From: Proteles cristata cristata
Lineage: Eukaryota > Chordata > Mammalia > Carnivora > Hyaenidae
Direction: 5' to 3'
DNA length: 64,000 nucleotides
Assembly: GCA_017311185.1 (NCBI GenBank)
Contig: JAESUZ010001073.1
Location: forward strand, 1,488,001-1,552,000
In this document: piece by piece, positions 34,578 to 45,958 of the stretch
How the letters are laid out: every line of letters begins with the position of its first letter
Numbering within the stretch: the first letter of the stretch is position 1
Position numbers and translations under genes: made by a program
The notes under the pieces: generated by a model
Told to the model about the DNA's origin: nothing
Database searches by the model: none
What the model saw: only the letters and a program-made list of their open reading frames with translations

Positions 34578-35227
34578 TCTGCGTCCCTGGGTTCTATAGC
34601 ACTTCTATTCTTTGCTATTTCTACAGGGTTAGGCAATGTGATTCCCACAGTTCTTTCTCTTCCCTTTCTTCAGGCAGTGCTTCTCAGAAAGCCCTCTGCT
34701 ATCATCTGCTCCCTTGACTTTCCGTCCATTTGTTTTCTGAGCTTCGTCTCATCTTGATGGTCATGAAAAGATAGAGGTAGTCGGGTAGTAGATGGGAGTC
34801 CCGGGGAGACAAGTCTCGCCTCAGTCTAACAGTGGCCCTTCAGCACTATACACTTCTGGGTGGGTTTTTGGTAGGCAGACACTGGGGTCTCTGAGTGCAT
34901 GGACAGACGGGGACCACAGCATGTGTCTCAACTGTGCTAGCTTGAAGTAGGGTTGAGGAATGCCAGGAGGCCAAACTTGGGAGCTATCTGCTTCTCCTCT
35001 AGCTTCGGCTGTTCTGTAATTACTGGCAATTGGTTGTAGATTTGGGTTTAGGTTGTTTTTCAGGCTTAGTTTTTGGTGAGATTGAGACTTTTTTGCTTTG
35101 TTTTCTTGATCTTTTTCAGCACCTTCATTGATATTTAGTATTAAGTTGACAAGACATTCCTCAGAGCTACTACCCAAGTGTCATTCTGAGAAAGACTCTT
35201 GATCTTACATTTTAAGTGGTGACTTTA

Positions 35228-35442
35228 TTTTTTTTAAAGTTTTTAAAATTTATTTATTTTGAGAGACAGAGAGAGAGTGAACTGGGGAGGGGCAGAGAGA
35301 GGGAGAGAGTCAGAATCCCAAGCAGATTCTGCACTGCCATCACAGAGCCCGACACAAGGCTCAAACCCATGATCCGCAAGATCGTGACCTGAGCTGAGAC
35401 CAAGAGTTGGCTGCTTAAGCGACTGAGCCACCCAGGCGCCCC
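35228..35442 (-). mobile_element. CAN SINE, antisense, with imperfect TSD
   Basis: Ends in gagccacccaggcgcccc. Flanks ttaagtggtgacttta (35212-35227) and ttaaacggagacttta (35443-35458) are a diverged duplication. Confidence 0.9.
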
Positions 35443-36219
35443 TTAAACGGAGACTTTAAGTGGTTATGTGTTATAGACACTAACATATTCATAGTGAAAT
35501 AGTTAAAGTCGAGTGAACGACTCATTATTTAAAGAAAAATACCTTACAAATTTGCTGTTTTGCAAATTATGAACTAGTTATTTCAGTACAACGCAGACAT
35601 CCTTTTGAGACTGTGTCATCAGGTGGGAGTCAGGAGGTATGGATTCCAGCCAGCTGGAAATAGGTGGATCAACACTCAGCATATCTAAAACTCATCAGCC
35701 TCCCTGGGCTGACCCCTAACCCCCATGATACTCACGCATCAGCCCTCATATCTGACATATATATCCGGTATATGGCTCCTGTTTTGCTTGATTTTCTTGT
35801 CTTGTGTATACAGCATGTGGAGCATGATCTCGGATCATTGTTAAGACTTTCCTTTGGTCTAACTTTAAAAACAGTTATTGGTTAATGGCAGATTTTGTGG
35901 TGGGCAAAATGATAACTCTTTTGAAGGCTTCCTCAGAGGATGTGAAATTGTCAGCTCTCACTTATTCAAAGGTGTCAATTGTTCTAATATAAACAAAAGC
36001 CATAAACATGGCATTTTAGCTCATGTCTCCTGCAGCTAGAATTTAAGGTAATGTTCTAAATTGTAATATTTAGTAATGGCTTCTTTACTTCACTTAAAAG
36101 TGAAGCTTTTAAAATACTGAGTTAAGGATACAATAGTGAACTGAATTAAAGATCATTGGTCTTGGTAATGTGCTTTTAATAGCAATTTAAAACTGGTGTT
36201 GTTTTGTTTTGTTTTTTAG

Positions 36220-36264
36220 CTTAATCCTGATTATCGAGACGCTCAAAATGAAGGAAAAAATGTG
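36220..36264 (+). CDS. ITPR2: ITPR2 exon E8, 45-bp cassette (about residues 317-331)
   Basis: A 15-codon exon, phase 0/0, acceptor gttttgttttttag and donor gtg|gtgagt. It encodes LNPDYRDAQNEGKNV, an exposed polar loop in the IBC-beta domain. It sits exactly where ITPR1 has its 45-bp alternatively spliced SI segment (residues 318-332). The exon is isolated by introns of 15.9 and 9.5 kb. Splice sites are good, so inclusion is likely, and skipping would keep the frame. It is too short to be found without knowing the protein. Confidence 0.93.
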
Positions 36265-38124
36265 GTGAGTGGAATTGTTTTCTCCCCAACAAATTCCAAA
36301 AATATTGTGCATGTTTTATATGAACAAATTGAAAAGTTAATAGAAAATTTGAAGACTAGGGCTTCTGAGAGATTCTCTAACTAGAGCCTGTGGATCATAG
36401 ATAATAAGTAAAGGATGATACACTGATGTTATAAATAGATGTCTGGTAATAGGTATTTAGAGAGATTTCTAGCCACTTGGAGACTATTTATGATAGAGCA
36501 CTGAAGGCCATGGGCATCTGGGAGATATGGTGGGTCTAGGTTTAGTTTTCAGAAGTGCATGGAAATTAGGAAAGACAAAGTGAATTATGGTATGATAGAA
36601 AAAGACGACAATGGGACAATCCTCTCTGACTGAAAATGATTTGGGCTGTATTTATGGGGAGAAATTAAGGTATCAACCAACTGATTTTTCTTATATTCTA
36701 TAGCATGCTACTCAAAAAACATATCAATCTTATTTGAAAGCCAGTTTTCATTAAGATATTTATTATTATTCAGCTTGCTTTTTCATCCCCGTTGTTAAGA
36801 AGACCACTCTACGATGACAGTAGGACTTAATTGAATAGAAAATTCTGAAATTCAGGACAATTTGATGTGATGCAGATAAAACCTGGTTGATGGGCTGGAT
36901 AGAAATGCATATCTATATAGCTGTATATATTTTTAGCAATTTGGCTAGGTACTTTGATGTAAAACGACACCGTGTATAATTTAATTTTCTTAGGAATTTG
37001 GCAATCTCTTTTGGAATGGCTAAGAATTATTACTACATCATTCAAAATTCTACATTTTTTGACAGAACGAGTTGCAATGTTTAATTGAAATGACTACTGT
37101 CTTTGTGCTGGCTCTCAGCTTTACGTTTTATGAGGGTATTGATATGGGGGAGATGAATCAAATCAGAATTTCTGGACCTGAGTCAATCCTGTATGACTTC
37201 TTTCTCCATCTGACTATCAGGTTTACAACAGAAATAAAGCTGAAGTATCAGGTTATTGGCCCAATGAGAGCATCAATTTGTGTCAAAATGTCCTTAAACA
37301 TAGAAGTAGGCTTTTAAATTGGTTGGGTCCTTCATTTATAATTCAATTTTATCCCCCTATGTGGACTCCTTTCTCCTTGGTTTTCAAACGCTGGTCCAGG
37401 ATTGTTGGGTTCTGATTTCCCCGGGATTTAGAAAAACGCCATCCATAACCATGTTTCAAAGCTGAGTCTTTGGTTCTTACTATGTGCTGGTCAATGGTCT
37501 CTTGCCAAAGACTGCCAAGAACACACCTGCTCTTGAACAAATGGGGTTAATTGCACATTGCACTTATATCTGGGGGAACTGTAGGCCTTGCAGAGAGTGC
37601 TATAAAAAACCTATGATAGGATTTGAGCTTGTACAAGATGATTTTGGGGAGGATTTAAAGAAGTGGGGCTTACTGTGGATAAGAATGCTGGCAGGAAGAG
37701 GAAGTCTCTTAACACATTATATGTATCGGGAGGGCAGATGAGAGCCAGGCTAATGGTGTGAGTGCTAAAACAGCAACACTCATTTTGGCTAGGGGAGAGG
37801 GATAGTAAATCGTATTTATGGCCTGTACAACATTGACATTTTGTCAGTGTTCAGATATGATTATGGGGCAGTGTCGTTTTGTCTTGATCCATCCTGGGCA
37901 TGGAGCAGCCTTGTCTGATGTTGGTGTTCTTTGAAATCATTCATGTTCACAGGAGGACACCGTGGTCTGTCTGTGAGAGTCAGGGTGCCTTTGGCAACAC
38001 CGAGCTTGCCTGATCACACCCGGCCAATGGGTGGATGTCAGGAGTTGCCTTTCTCTTTCTCAAGGTCTTTTTTTTTTTTTTACGAGATTCTATGTGACTT
38101 CTTTAGCTAAGGGAGTTCTATTTC

Positions 38125-38300
38125 TAGCACCACCACTAACCTGTATGGCCTTGGATGTGTAAGATAGCCTTCCTGAAACTCTGTTTCCCACCTGACTAAT
38201 GAGATGAGGATGTTTACCCTACATACGTCATCTTTGGGCCATGAGGTTAAAATTCAATCAGATAAAGGGAAACTCTTTGAATAAAATATATTCGTAGGCT
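38125..38300 (+). repeat. MIR fragment
   Basis: Blocks 'accactaacctgtatggcctt', 'cctgaaactctgtttccc' and 'taatgagatgaggatgtttaccc' follow sense MIR. Confidence 0.65.
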
Positions 38301-39452
38301 CAAAACGTATGTTGTTTTGATTAAAAGGGCATCACATCAAAGCTTCGAATTGTGCAATTGAATTACATCTCTTTGCTTATCTCCTTTCAGCTCCATGCTA
38401 TTCAGTGATGCTTCTGATGCTTCTGGGTGAGCTGAGTGGGAGAGAGAGAGTATGAGAGATAGGGTATGAAAGTTTATGGAGCAGCACAGAAAAGATAAGT
38501 AATGAATCCATGGCAAAGTTTGCTGCTGTGTCCATCAAGCTTTCAGTTAGACTTCATAGATTTTTTTCCTTCTATCTTCTGAAATATCCATTCTTCATTC
38601 ACCTCTGAAGGTGAGAAAGAGCACCTTTCTGTGAAGCAGTTGTTACTAGCAGTACTTCAATTGCATATGACACAGGTGGATCTGCTTTGCCGTGGAAGTT
38701 TATGACTGGATGTCGTCTGCCATCTCAGAGAGATGTCCAACTGGAGACATTTGATTTCATCTTTTTTTCTATCCTTAATCCCTAGCTTTAAAGTAAATAA
38801 AACTGAAAATATGGAACACTAAAGCTAACAATATGGCTTCTCATTTTATAGGCCATTTGCCACCCAGCAATAATTATATTTCTGTCTAAAAAAGAAAACA
38901 AAGGAGCAGTTAGAGCTTAGCCTGTGAAAAATGAAATCAATTTCCCCAAATAGAATGCTATCTCACCTCAGATCTGGGTTCCAGTAACGCTGAGTTCACT
39001 GTGACCATGCTAATCATTTTCTTTCCAAATTTTCCCTTATGTTGTCTATTTAATAGCCAGTTAATATTTTTTCCTGTAATTTAGAAACCTTTATCAAAAT
39101 GTTGCCTTCCATTTTTGAAGTTTCAAAGGTTAATGCACGGTGCCACTGAAATGAGGCGGTGTGTGTCAGAGCTCCCATTAAGATCCAAATTGCTGTATTT
39201 ATTCTACAAAGGAGCCTATTATTTCCAATCTTACAAATGTACAGCATCCACAGGGACCCTGTAAACATTGGAACTGTGTCAAGCCCAGCTGGGAACCTGA
39301 CAGTCATTAGTTTCTTCTCCTTGAAAGGCTGCATCTTTGTGAATGGCTCTTTGAAGGGGAGTTTTTTGGAGTAATACCACCCATTTTCACATTACCATAT
39401 TGATGCGGAACATGATCTGATTTTTCAAGGGAGTGTCTTTTGTTGATGCTGA

Positions 39453-39781
39453 GGGTTCTCAATTTCAGCAATATTGATACATTGGCCCAGGAAATTCTTT
39501 GTTGGGGGGAAGGCTGTCCTTTACACTGTAGGATGTTTAGCAGATCTGTTCTCAATTTCAGCAATATTGATACATTGGCCCAGGAAATTCTTTGTTGGGG
39601 GCACTTGTCCTTTACGCTGTAGGATGTTTAGCAGATCTGTGGACTCAGTGCATTAGAGGCCAGTAATGGTCTCCCCCGCCCCCAGCTGTGGGAACTAAAG
39701 GTGCTTCTGGAAATAGCCCCCATTGCAGTCTGGAAAATGACCCCCGCTGCGGTCCAAAGTCTCTGCCTATTGAGAACCACG
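39453..39781 (-). mobile_element. MER5A-type hAT element with tandem duplication
   Basis: Reverse-orientation MER5A: begins gggttctcaatttcagca and ends ctattgagaaccac. A 91-93-bp piece is present twice in tandem (39456-39548 and 39549-39639), differing by only a few bases. Non-autonomous. Confidence 0.8.
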
Positions 39782-40266
39782 CCTTTGTGCATAGACACAT
39801 GTAAATAGCAATGTTCTAGGAACTGTGATACTCGGCTGAAATGTTATTTGAAAATTCTGTCTCATAGACTTTTTTTTGGAGGGCTTGGGGGACCAGATTG
39901 TGAACAAGGACCCCCACATTTCCTTGACTTTTTACTCTATATTCATCAGTGGTCTGATGATAAAGAAAGGGAAGAAAAAAGAGTCCTCAGAGGAAACAGT
40001 TTAAGAGTAACAGATTTTTAAGGAGCCATGGAAGAGAAATGTCTGCAGCTTTAAATGGCAGGGTTGTGTCTGTTACATAAAGTCAGCAGAGAGAGCCCTG
40101 GAGGGTCTGACCGAAAACACAGAAGGCTGCGCATCATTATGCTGCTTCGGCTGTGGCCGCACACAGGTCTGCAGCAGCCCTGCAAGTGCATGCGTTATTT
40201 CTTACACAACGTCTCTGGCTCCTGAAACAACAGAATTGCAACGTGATGTCTCTGCTCAAAATTCGA

Positions 40267-40284
40267 TGACTCACAAATGAGTCA
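40267..40284. promoter_or_regulatory. Paired AP-1 sites, inverted
   Basis: TGACTCA (40267-40273) and TGAGTCA (40278-40284), both perfect AP-1 (FOS/JUN) sites, are separated by 4 bp in an otherwise unique, slightly GC-richer stretch (about 40100-40460). Sequence match only. Confidence 0.4.
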
Positions 40285-42198
40285 ACAGAGAAGGTGTTAC
40301 AGGAGGCTAACTGCTGTGTCTCCACTGGCAGCCCCAGCAGAGGCGGGAGAAGCCTGGCGAACCATTAGTTTACTCGGCTGGCTCCTCATAAGGGCATTTT
40401 CGACTTGGATAACCCGAGAGTCTGTGTGCCTCTTCTTCCAAGTAAAAATGCTAGTTTTATAAGAGCCCAGCAGACTAGGTTAACATCCCGAGGCTCTGCG
40501 TTCCCTAAATTGAGAATATTTTGGAAAGCTAGCTGATGTTAAATCTAACATCTATCTAAGCTCTGTTGTACCTTGCGTGTATTTTCGTGATGCAAGAGGG
40601 AGGGCATTGCGCTTCTGTAATTCTGTATAGGGAACTAGTGACTTTTTGTCTTTTTCTTACTTAAAAAAGATGTGGGTTTATAACAAAAGCTGCAGGCACA
40701 CAATTTTGAACAGAACTGCGTTCATATTATAGAAATAAAATATTGATTTTTCTTATAGATTGAAAGCTGATCCATACATTTAAGAGATTTCACACCTATA
40801 ACTCATTATTCATATTTTATTTTGTACAGATTTTGAGGGGAGGTCTTGAGCTGTTTATGAAGGAGAGTTTGTTAAACAAATTAACAGGGTGCAAGAGATT
40901 AAAAGCAGAATGTATAGCACTGCTTTAAAAACTGCTTTAGATGTTAGTTCTTTTCACACATAAACCATTGTTATGCTACTTATAAATAGAGTTTATTCAT
41001 GAAAGCTTCCCGCCCCCCACCCCAGGAACCTAAGCAAATTATTTAGGGGTATAGTTGTACATTCCACTTATACTATCTAGTTACAATTAAACAATGGGTC
41101 TTAAATAGTATGAGTAATGCAGAGTGACCTCTTTTAATTAGCCCTAATAAGCAAGATTTTTCTATTTATAAGAGTGTCAAAATGGAAAGGTCCCTGACTA
41201 CTCTTGTTCGGAGCCCACAGGGAGGTATACTAAAGGGGAGGGGGTAGGAGGGCAATCTAGAAACCTGGGTCTGCTTTCTTTTTGTAAGTCTTGAAAATAA
41301 ATTTTATGAACATTTCAAAAGGGGAATATATGCACTAGGATTGACTTATATTAAATGAGCTCACAAGTGACTGATGTATAAACCCAATGTCAACTTTTCA
41401 GTTGCTAAGTAGATAAATATAAATCATTTGGCCAGTTATTGCATTTTCTTTGAAGGAAAATCTATAGCAAAAGCCTAGTTATAATTGGAAGATTCGTTTG
41501 TAGGAGGCTCAAGAAATTAGAGGACACATATTCTTTTTAGGGATGTGGTATTCCTCCAAAAAGACAGTAATATGAAATTTTTGCATTTGTACTAGTAGTG
41601 ATGAGAGAAACTGTCAAATTTAGTTCATCAAATCTCTGCTTATTTAGGTTACATGTTCATCTTGGATTAATGAAGACTTTCTTCAAACATGGTTCAATAT
41701 AATTAAATTTTATTTTCCTTAATTAAAGTCATATTTTAGTTGTGCCTTTATAGTAAAACACATAAACCACTTGGTCCACTTGTTCTCCAATCCCCTTGCC
41801 TACATATTCAAAAAATCCTTTGGGTTATTTCTACAGTTGACTGATCTTGTCCGTTATTTCTGTGTATTTATGTGAAGTGGCAGCCTTCTCTCACGTGTAT
41901 TAATTACCGTTCATTATGTTGGTGGTTTTCTCCTTCGGCTGTCATAGCATTATGGAGTCTAGAAAAAAGCTCTTCTGTGATATTTCTTTGTGACTGTAAT
42001 GCTCCTGGTCTGTTTCTCCCCAAGTTTGCATCTTATGAGGACATAATTAAGACAAACTTCCTTCTTTTCGAATTAACCACTTCTTGTGTCACCGTTACAT
42101 TCCAGGGAAAGCTGCTTCTTTGCCACCTGTATCTTAGTGCAACACCTGGCTTCTTGTGTTGAGCTGCACTGCAGTCATCAACGAAACAGCGTACTGCT

Positions 42199-42306
42199 GG
42201 CTTCCTCCTTCCTTCCCTCCCTCTCTCCCTCCCTTCCTCCTTTCCTTCCTTTCCTTTGTCTTCTCCCTCTCTTTCCTTGTTCCTTTTCCCTCTCTCTCCC
42301 CTTTCC
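42199..42306. repeat. Long polypyrimidine tract
   Basis: About 105 bases almost entirely C and T on +, built from cttcc, ccctc and cttt units; only three or four purines interrupt it. Confidence 0.92.
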
Positions 42307-43023
42307 ACAACTTTATTGAGATATAATTCACGTACTATAAAGCTCTCCTATTTAAAAATATAAATCAGTGGTTTTTTTTAATATATTTACAGAGCTCCAA
42401 AACAATAGCCACTATCTAATTGTATAACATTTTTATTATCTGCAAAAGAAATCCTGTATCCATTAGCAGTTGCTTCCCTCCCTCAGGCCCTGGTAGCCAT
42501 GAATCTACTCTCTATGGATTTGCCTATTCTGGATGTTTCATATACTGGCTCATACAATATATGGCCTTTTGTGTCTGACTTCTTTCACTTAGCATAATGT
42601 TTTCAAGGTTCATGCATGTTGTAGCATATCTGTACTCCATTCTTTTTTATGACCAAATAATATTCCATTGTGTGCACATGCCACATTTTGTTTATCCATT
42701 CATTATGTGTTGGGCTTTTGATTGTTTCTGCATCTTGACTTTTATAAATGCTGCTGTGAACATTCACGGACAGGTTTTGGTGTGGAAATATGTTTTTGTG
42801 TTTCTTGGATAGGTACCTACAATTAGAATTGTTGGCCCTTTATTTAACCTTCTGATGAACTGCCAAACTCTTCTTAAATGGCCACACCGTTTTATGTGCC
42901 CCAAGCATTATATGTACTGTTAACAATTTTTCCACATTCTCACTAACACTAGCTATTGTCTATCTCCTTGATTATAGCCATCCTAGTGCACTTTACTAAT
43001 TAGTAATGATGTTGGGCATCTTT

Positions 43024-43240
43024 TTAGAAATCTTTTTAAATGTTTTTATTTTATTTTTGAGAGAGAGAGAGACAGAACATGAGTAGGGGAGGGGCAGAGA
43101 GAGAGAGAAGAAGACACAGAATCTGAAGCAGGCTCCAGGCTGTGGGCACAGAGCCTGATGTAGGGCTCGAACTCACAGACCGTGAGATCATGACCTGAGA
43201 TAAAGTCAGACACTTAAGTGGCTGAGCCGTCCAAGCGCTC
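43024..43240 (-). mobile_element. CAN SINE inside L1, antisense, with TSD
   Basis: The duplication tgatgttgggcatcttt / tgatgttgagcatcttt (43007-43023 and 43241-43257) is itself L1 sequence, proving insertion into the older L1. Confidence 0.93.
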
Positions 43241-43341
43241 TGATGTTGAGCATCTTTGCATGTACTTACTAGCATTGGAATATCTTCTATGGAGAAATGC
43301 CTATTCAAAACTTTTGCTCAATTTTTAATTGGGTTGTCTTT

Positions 43342-43546
43342 TTTTTTTAATTAATGTTTGTTTATTTTGAGAGGGAGAGTGAGTGAGCCAGGGAGGGGCA
43401 GAGAGAGAGGGCAAGAGAGTCCCAAGCAGGCTCTTCGCTGTCATTGCAGAGCCCTATGTGGGGCTTGATCTCACAGCCTGTGAGATCATGACCTGAGCTG
43501 AAATCAAGAGTTTGATGCTTAACCAGCTGAGCCATCCAGGTGCCCC
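43342..43546 (-). mobile_element. CAN SINE inside L1, antisense, with TSD
   Basis: Flanks taattgggttgtcttt and taattgggtcgtcttt (43326-43341 and 43547-43562). The element ends in catccaggtgcccc. Confidence 0.92.
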
Positions 43547-43655
43547 TAATTGGGTCGTCTTTTTATTCTTGAACTGTAACTCTTCTTTATGTTCTTTATA
43601 TATCCTAGATATGATCCCCTATCAGCCATATGACTTATAAATATTTTCTCCTGTT

Positions 43656-44270
43656 TTTTTTTTTTTTTTTTAAGCAGACACTATTTTTAAGAGCAGTTTT
43701 TGGTTCATAGCAAAATTCAGTGGAAAGTACACGTTCCCATATACCCTCTGACACCACACAACCACAGCCTCCTCTGCAATCAACATTTGGCACCTGAGTG
43801 GTACATTTGTTACACTGATTAATCTACTTTAATATGTTATTAACACTCGAGGTCCATAGTTTACCTTAAGATTCACTCTTGGTCTTGAACATTCTATGAG
43901 TTTTGATAAAAGGAGCCACCATTTGACATGTACCCAGTATGTATACATATATTCACATCTGTCAGACAGGATAGTTCCACTGCCCTAAAAATCCTGTGTA
44001 CCCTGCCTTTTCATTCCTTTCTCCCCCCTAGTCCCTGGAAGCTTTTGGTCTTTTTATTGTCTCTGTAGTTTTGCCTTTTTTGGGGATGTAATGCGGTTGG
44101 AATCATACAGTAGGTAGCCTTTTCAGATTGGCTTCTTGATTTGGCAAAATGCATTTAAGGTTCCATCATGTCTTTGTGGCTTGATAGCTCATCTCTTTTT
44201 AGTGCTGAATAATATTCCACTGTTGGGATGTCTCACAGTTTGTTTATCCTTTCGCCTAGTTATAATGCAC
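43656..44270 (-). mobile_element. L1 (L1M class) 3' UTR-like, antisense
   Basis: Blocks 'agcagtttttggttcatagc', 'actgccctaaaaatcctgtg', 'ggaatcatacagtaggtagc' and 'gctgaataatattccactg' follow an old L1 3' end on the minus strand. Probably a second insertion next to the previous one. Confidence 0.65.
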
Positions 44271-44900
44271 AGTAAGTTTTAAGTATGCTTCTTTTCTGAT
44301 CAATAAACATAGTTTATGCTCACTGATTAGAAACAACTATTATGGGGGTCAAACTATCTGGGGAGAGTCTGCCAGACCCCTGCCTTCATTTAACTCGGAA
44401 TTGTGATCTCCGTGGAGGACATGTAAGTTAAAAATGACAGGAGCTAGCAGGTGCTTCTGGGCTATGTGAGATTTAGCAGCTAACAGCCCCGCTCCTGCTT
44501 AGGAGCCCTGGTGATTCCTCTGCCCTATTCACATTCAGTGGGGCCACCAATTTGCACACCATTTACAGAAGACGTCAGAATGAAACCACAAGGGAAATGA
44601 TGTTCACAGTCTTGGGATGGAACTTCAAGTGAGTGTTTTGTCATATCTCATTGTCCTAGTGGCCATTAAATAACTGCTTGTCATTGGGCACGGCCTGCTT
44701 TGATTTGCCTTTGGTGCACCCTTTCTCTTCTCCACTTTCGTTCAACTTCCTGTGATGGGACAGCCATACTCTCTTTCTCTTCTAGTCTCATTTTAGAATT
44801 TGTTTTTTTTTGATACATATACATAATTATAATATGTATGTAAGCACCAAGCTTAAACTACATTTGTTCTATCACATTTTGTTTTTTTATAGCTCCTCCT

Positions 44901-45120
44901 CTTTTTTTTTTTTTAGTTTTTTTTTACTGTTTATTTTTGAGAGAGAGAGAGACAGAGTGCAAGCAGGGGAGGGACAGAGAGAGAGACAAGAGAAAGAGAG
45001 GGAGACACAGAATCTGAAGTAGGCTCTAGGCTCTGCGTTATCAGGACAGATACACAAACCAGGAAATCATGACCTGTGCCAAAGTCAGAAGCTTAACTGA
45101 CTGAGCCACACAGGCGCCCC
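44901..45120 (-). mobile_element. CAN SINE, antisense
   Basis: T-rich start, GA-rich core, ending gagccacacaggcgcccc. The middle is partly deleted around 45040-45065. Confidence 0.88.
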
Positions 45121-45540
45121 TTGTGCCTCTTATTTTTCCACAGGGATTGAGACTTGGTTGACATATATATAAATATATAATTACCATTCTTGTGTGGCTG
45201 CCTGCTTAAAGGAGGGTGTACTAGAAATGTTGACTGAGTTTCACATCATTATGAAGTCTTCTGCTTGTGAAGATCCCCATTTATTTCACCTGATATGCCA
45301 TTATAGTATGTGTTTGGGTTTAATGGAACCGGCTGATGAACTGAATGGGAATATTGCTATTGATTCCTTTTCTCTTCAGGATAATGTCCCAGTTATGTTT
45401 CAGACATTAGTCAGGAACTCTGAAACACTACCATGTTGACTCTTTAATTTAGGAAATCTAGATGATTCAATATACTCTTTCTTCTCTGTTTTAAATGTGG
45501 AATGGTCGAAATGACTCTGGAAATAGGTTAAGACAACATA

Positions 45541-45560
45541 AGGGAACACAACTGTTCCCT
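45541..45560. repeat. 8-bp inverted repeat with 4-nt loop
   Basis: AGGGAACA and TGTTCCCT surround CAAC, a perfect stem with a tetraloop 246 bp upstream of E9. It resembles a glucocorticoid response element but with a 4-bp instead of a 3-bp spacer. Confidence 0.5.
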
Positions 45561-45806
45561 ATGACTGTTAGTGCTTTGATTATTTGCCCAGATCAAGCCT
45601 TCCCTCCAAGAATGTATGACTTATCACTATTGGTAATACTTACCTCTAAGATTATGAGACCTGGCCTGCTTTTCGGATGACGTAAAACAGACATCTCTAT
45701 AATCCAATGAAGAAATACTGTACAAATTTAAATCTCACCTCCTGATTCATTGAAGGGTTTAGGAAGAAACCTGATAAAAATAAATAACTTTGTACCTCTT
45801 CCACAG

Positions 45807-45958
45807 AGAGATGGAGAGCTTCCAGCTTCAAAGAAGAAACGCCAGGCAGGGGAGAAGATCATGTACACTTTAGTCTCAGTACCCCATGGAAATGACATTG
45901 CATCCCTCTTTGAACTGGATGCCACAACTCTTCAGAGAGCTGACTGCCTGGTCCCAAG
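45807..45958 (+). CDS. ITPR2: ITPR2 exon E9 (about residues 332-382)
   Basis: A 152-bp exon entering in phase 0 and leaving after two bases of an Arg codon; the codon AG|G is completed by E10. Acceptor acctcttccacag, donor aag|gtaaaa. It encodes RDGELPASKKKRQAGEKIMY then TLVSVPHGNDIASLFELDA and LQRADCLVP(R). This is IBC-beta sequence with a basic KKKR stretch after the E8 loop. Joined to E8 it gives the type 2 sequence EGKNVRDGELP. The skipping of E9 alone would shift the frame. Confidence 0.96.

Larger units (their letters stand above)
20340..36219 (+). other. ITPR2: Intron E7-E8 (15,880 bp)
   Basis: Largest complete intron here. It holds an L2-like stretch (21270-21500), MIRs (21590-21735, 26930-27066, 27318-27450, 30190-30350, 31310-31400), SINEs (22775, 23213, 24436, 24942, 32166, 34030, 34246, 35228), an old purine-rich repeat with a solo LTR nested in it (23585-26700), MER5A (27454-27668), L2 (30380-30765), an L1 3' end (32640-33250) and two CTCF-like motifs (28852, 34563). 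Sequence 20400-21270, 28250-29560, 31400-32160, 33250-34020 and 35450-36200 shows nothing I recognise beyond AT-rich unique DNA. Acceptor tttgttttgttttttag. Confidence 0.85.
42308..43655 (-). mobile_element. L1 (L1M class) 3' portion, antisense, interrupted by SINEs
   Basis: On + it begins 'actttattgagatataattc', the reverse of an old L1 3' UTR. It passes into ORF2-derived sequence ('aataatattccattgtgtgc', 'gtttatccattcattatg') and continues after SINEs 43024-43240 and 43342-43546 to about 43655. Broken and non-coding. Confidence 0.7.
36265..45806 (+). other. ITPR2: Intron E8-E9 (9,542 bp)
   Basis: Contains an MIR (38125-38300), a reverse MER5A with an internal tandem duplication (39453-39781), an AP-1 pair (40267-40284), a long pyrimidine tract (42199-42306), old L1 3' ends (42308-43655, 43656-44270) split by SINEs (43024, 43342) and a SINE at 44901. 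The stretches 36300-38100, 38300-39450, 40290-42190 and 45121-45540 hold no element I recognise; 45180-45440 has a chance open frame of 81 codons. A hairpin-forming palindrome is at 45541-45560. Acceptor acctcttccacag. Confidence 0.85.

Noticed and set aside
39456..39639. CRISPR-like direct repeats
   Set aside because: Only two adjacent copies without spacers, inside a MER5A element of a mammalian genome.
42033..42331. Arg/Glu/Gly-rich open frames on the minus strand
   Set aside because: Translation of the polypyrimidine tract's purine strand; low complexity.
45194..45439. 81-codon open frame on +
   Set aside because: No recognised family, no splice junctions linking it to ITPR2, and it would add 246 bp not found in IP3 receptors.
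45541..45560. Glucocorticoid response element
   Set aside because: Half-sites fit but the spacer is 4 bp rather than the required 3 bp.
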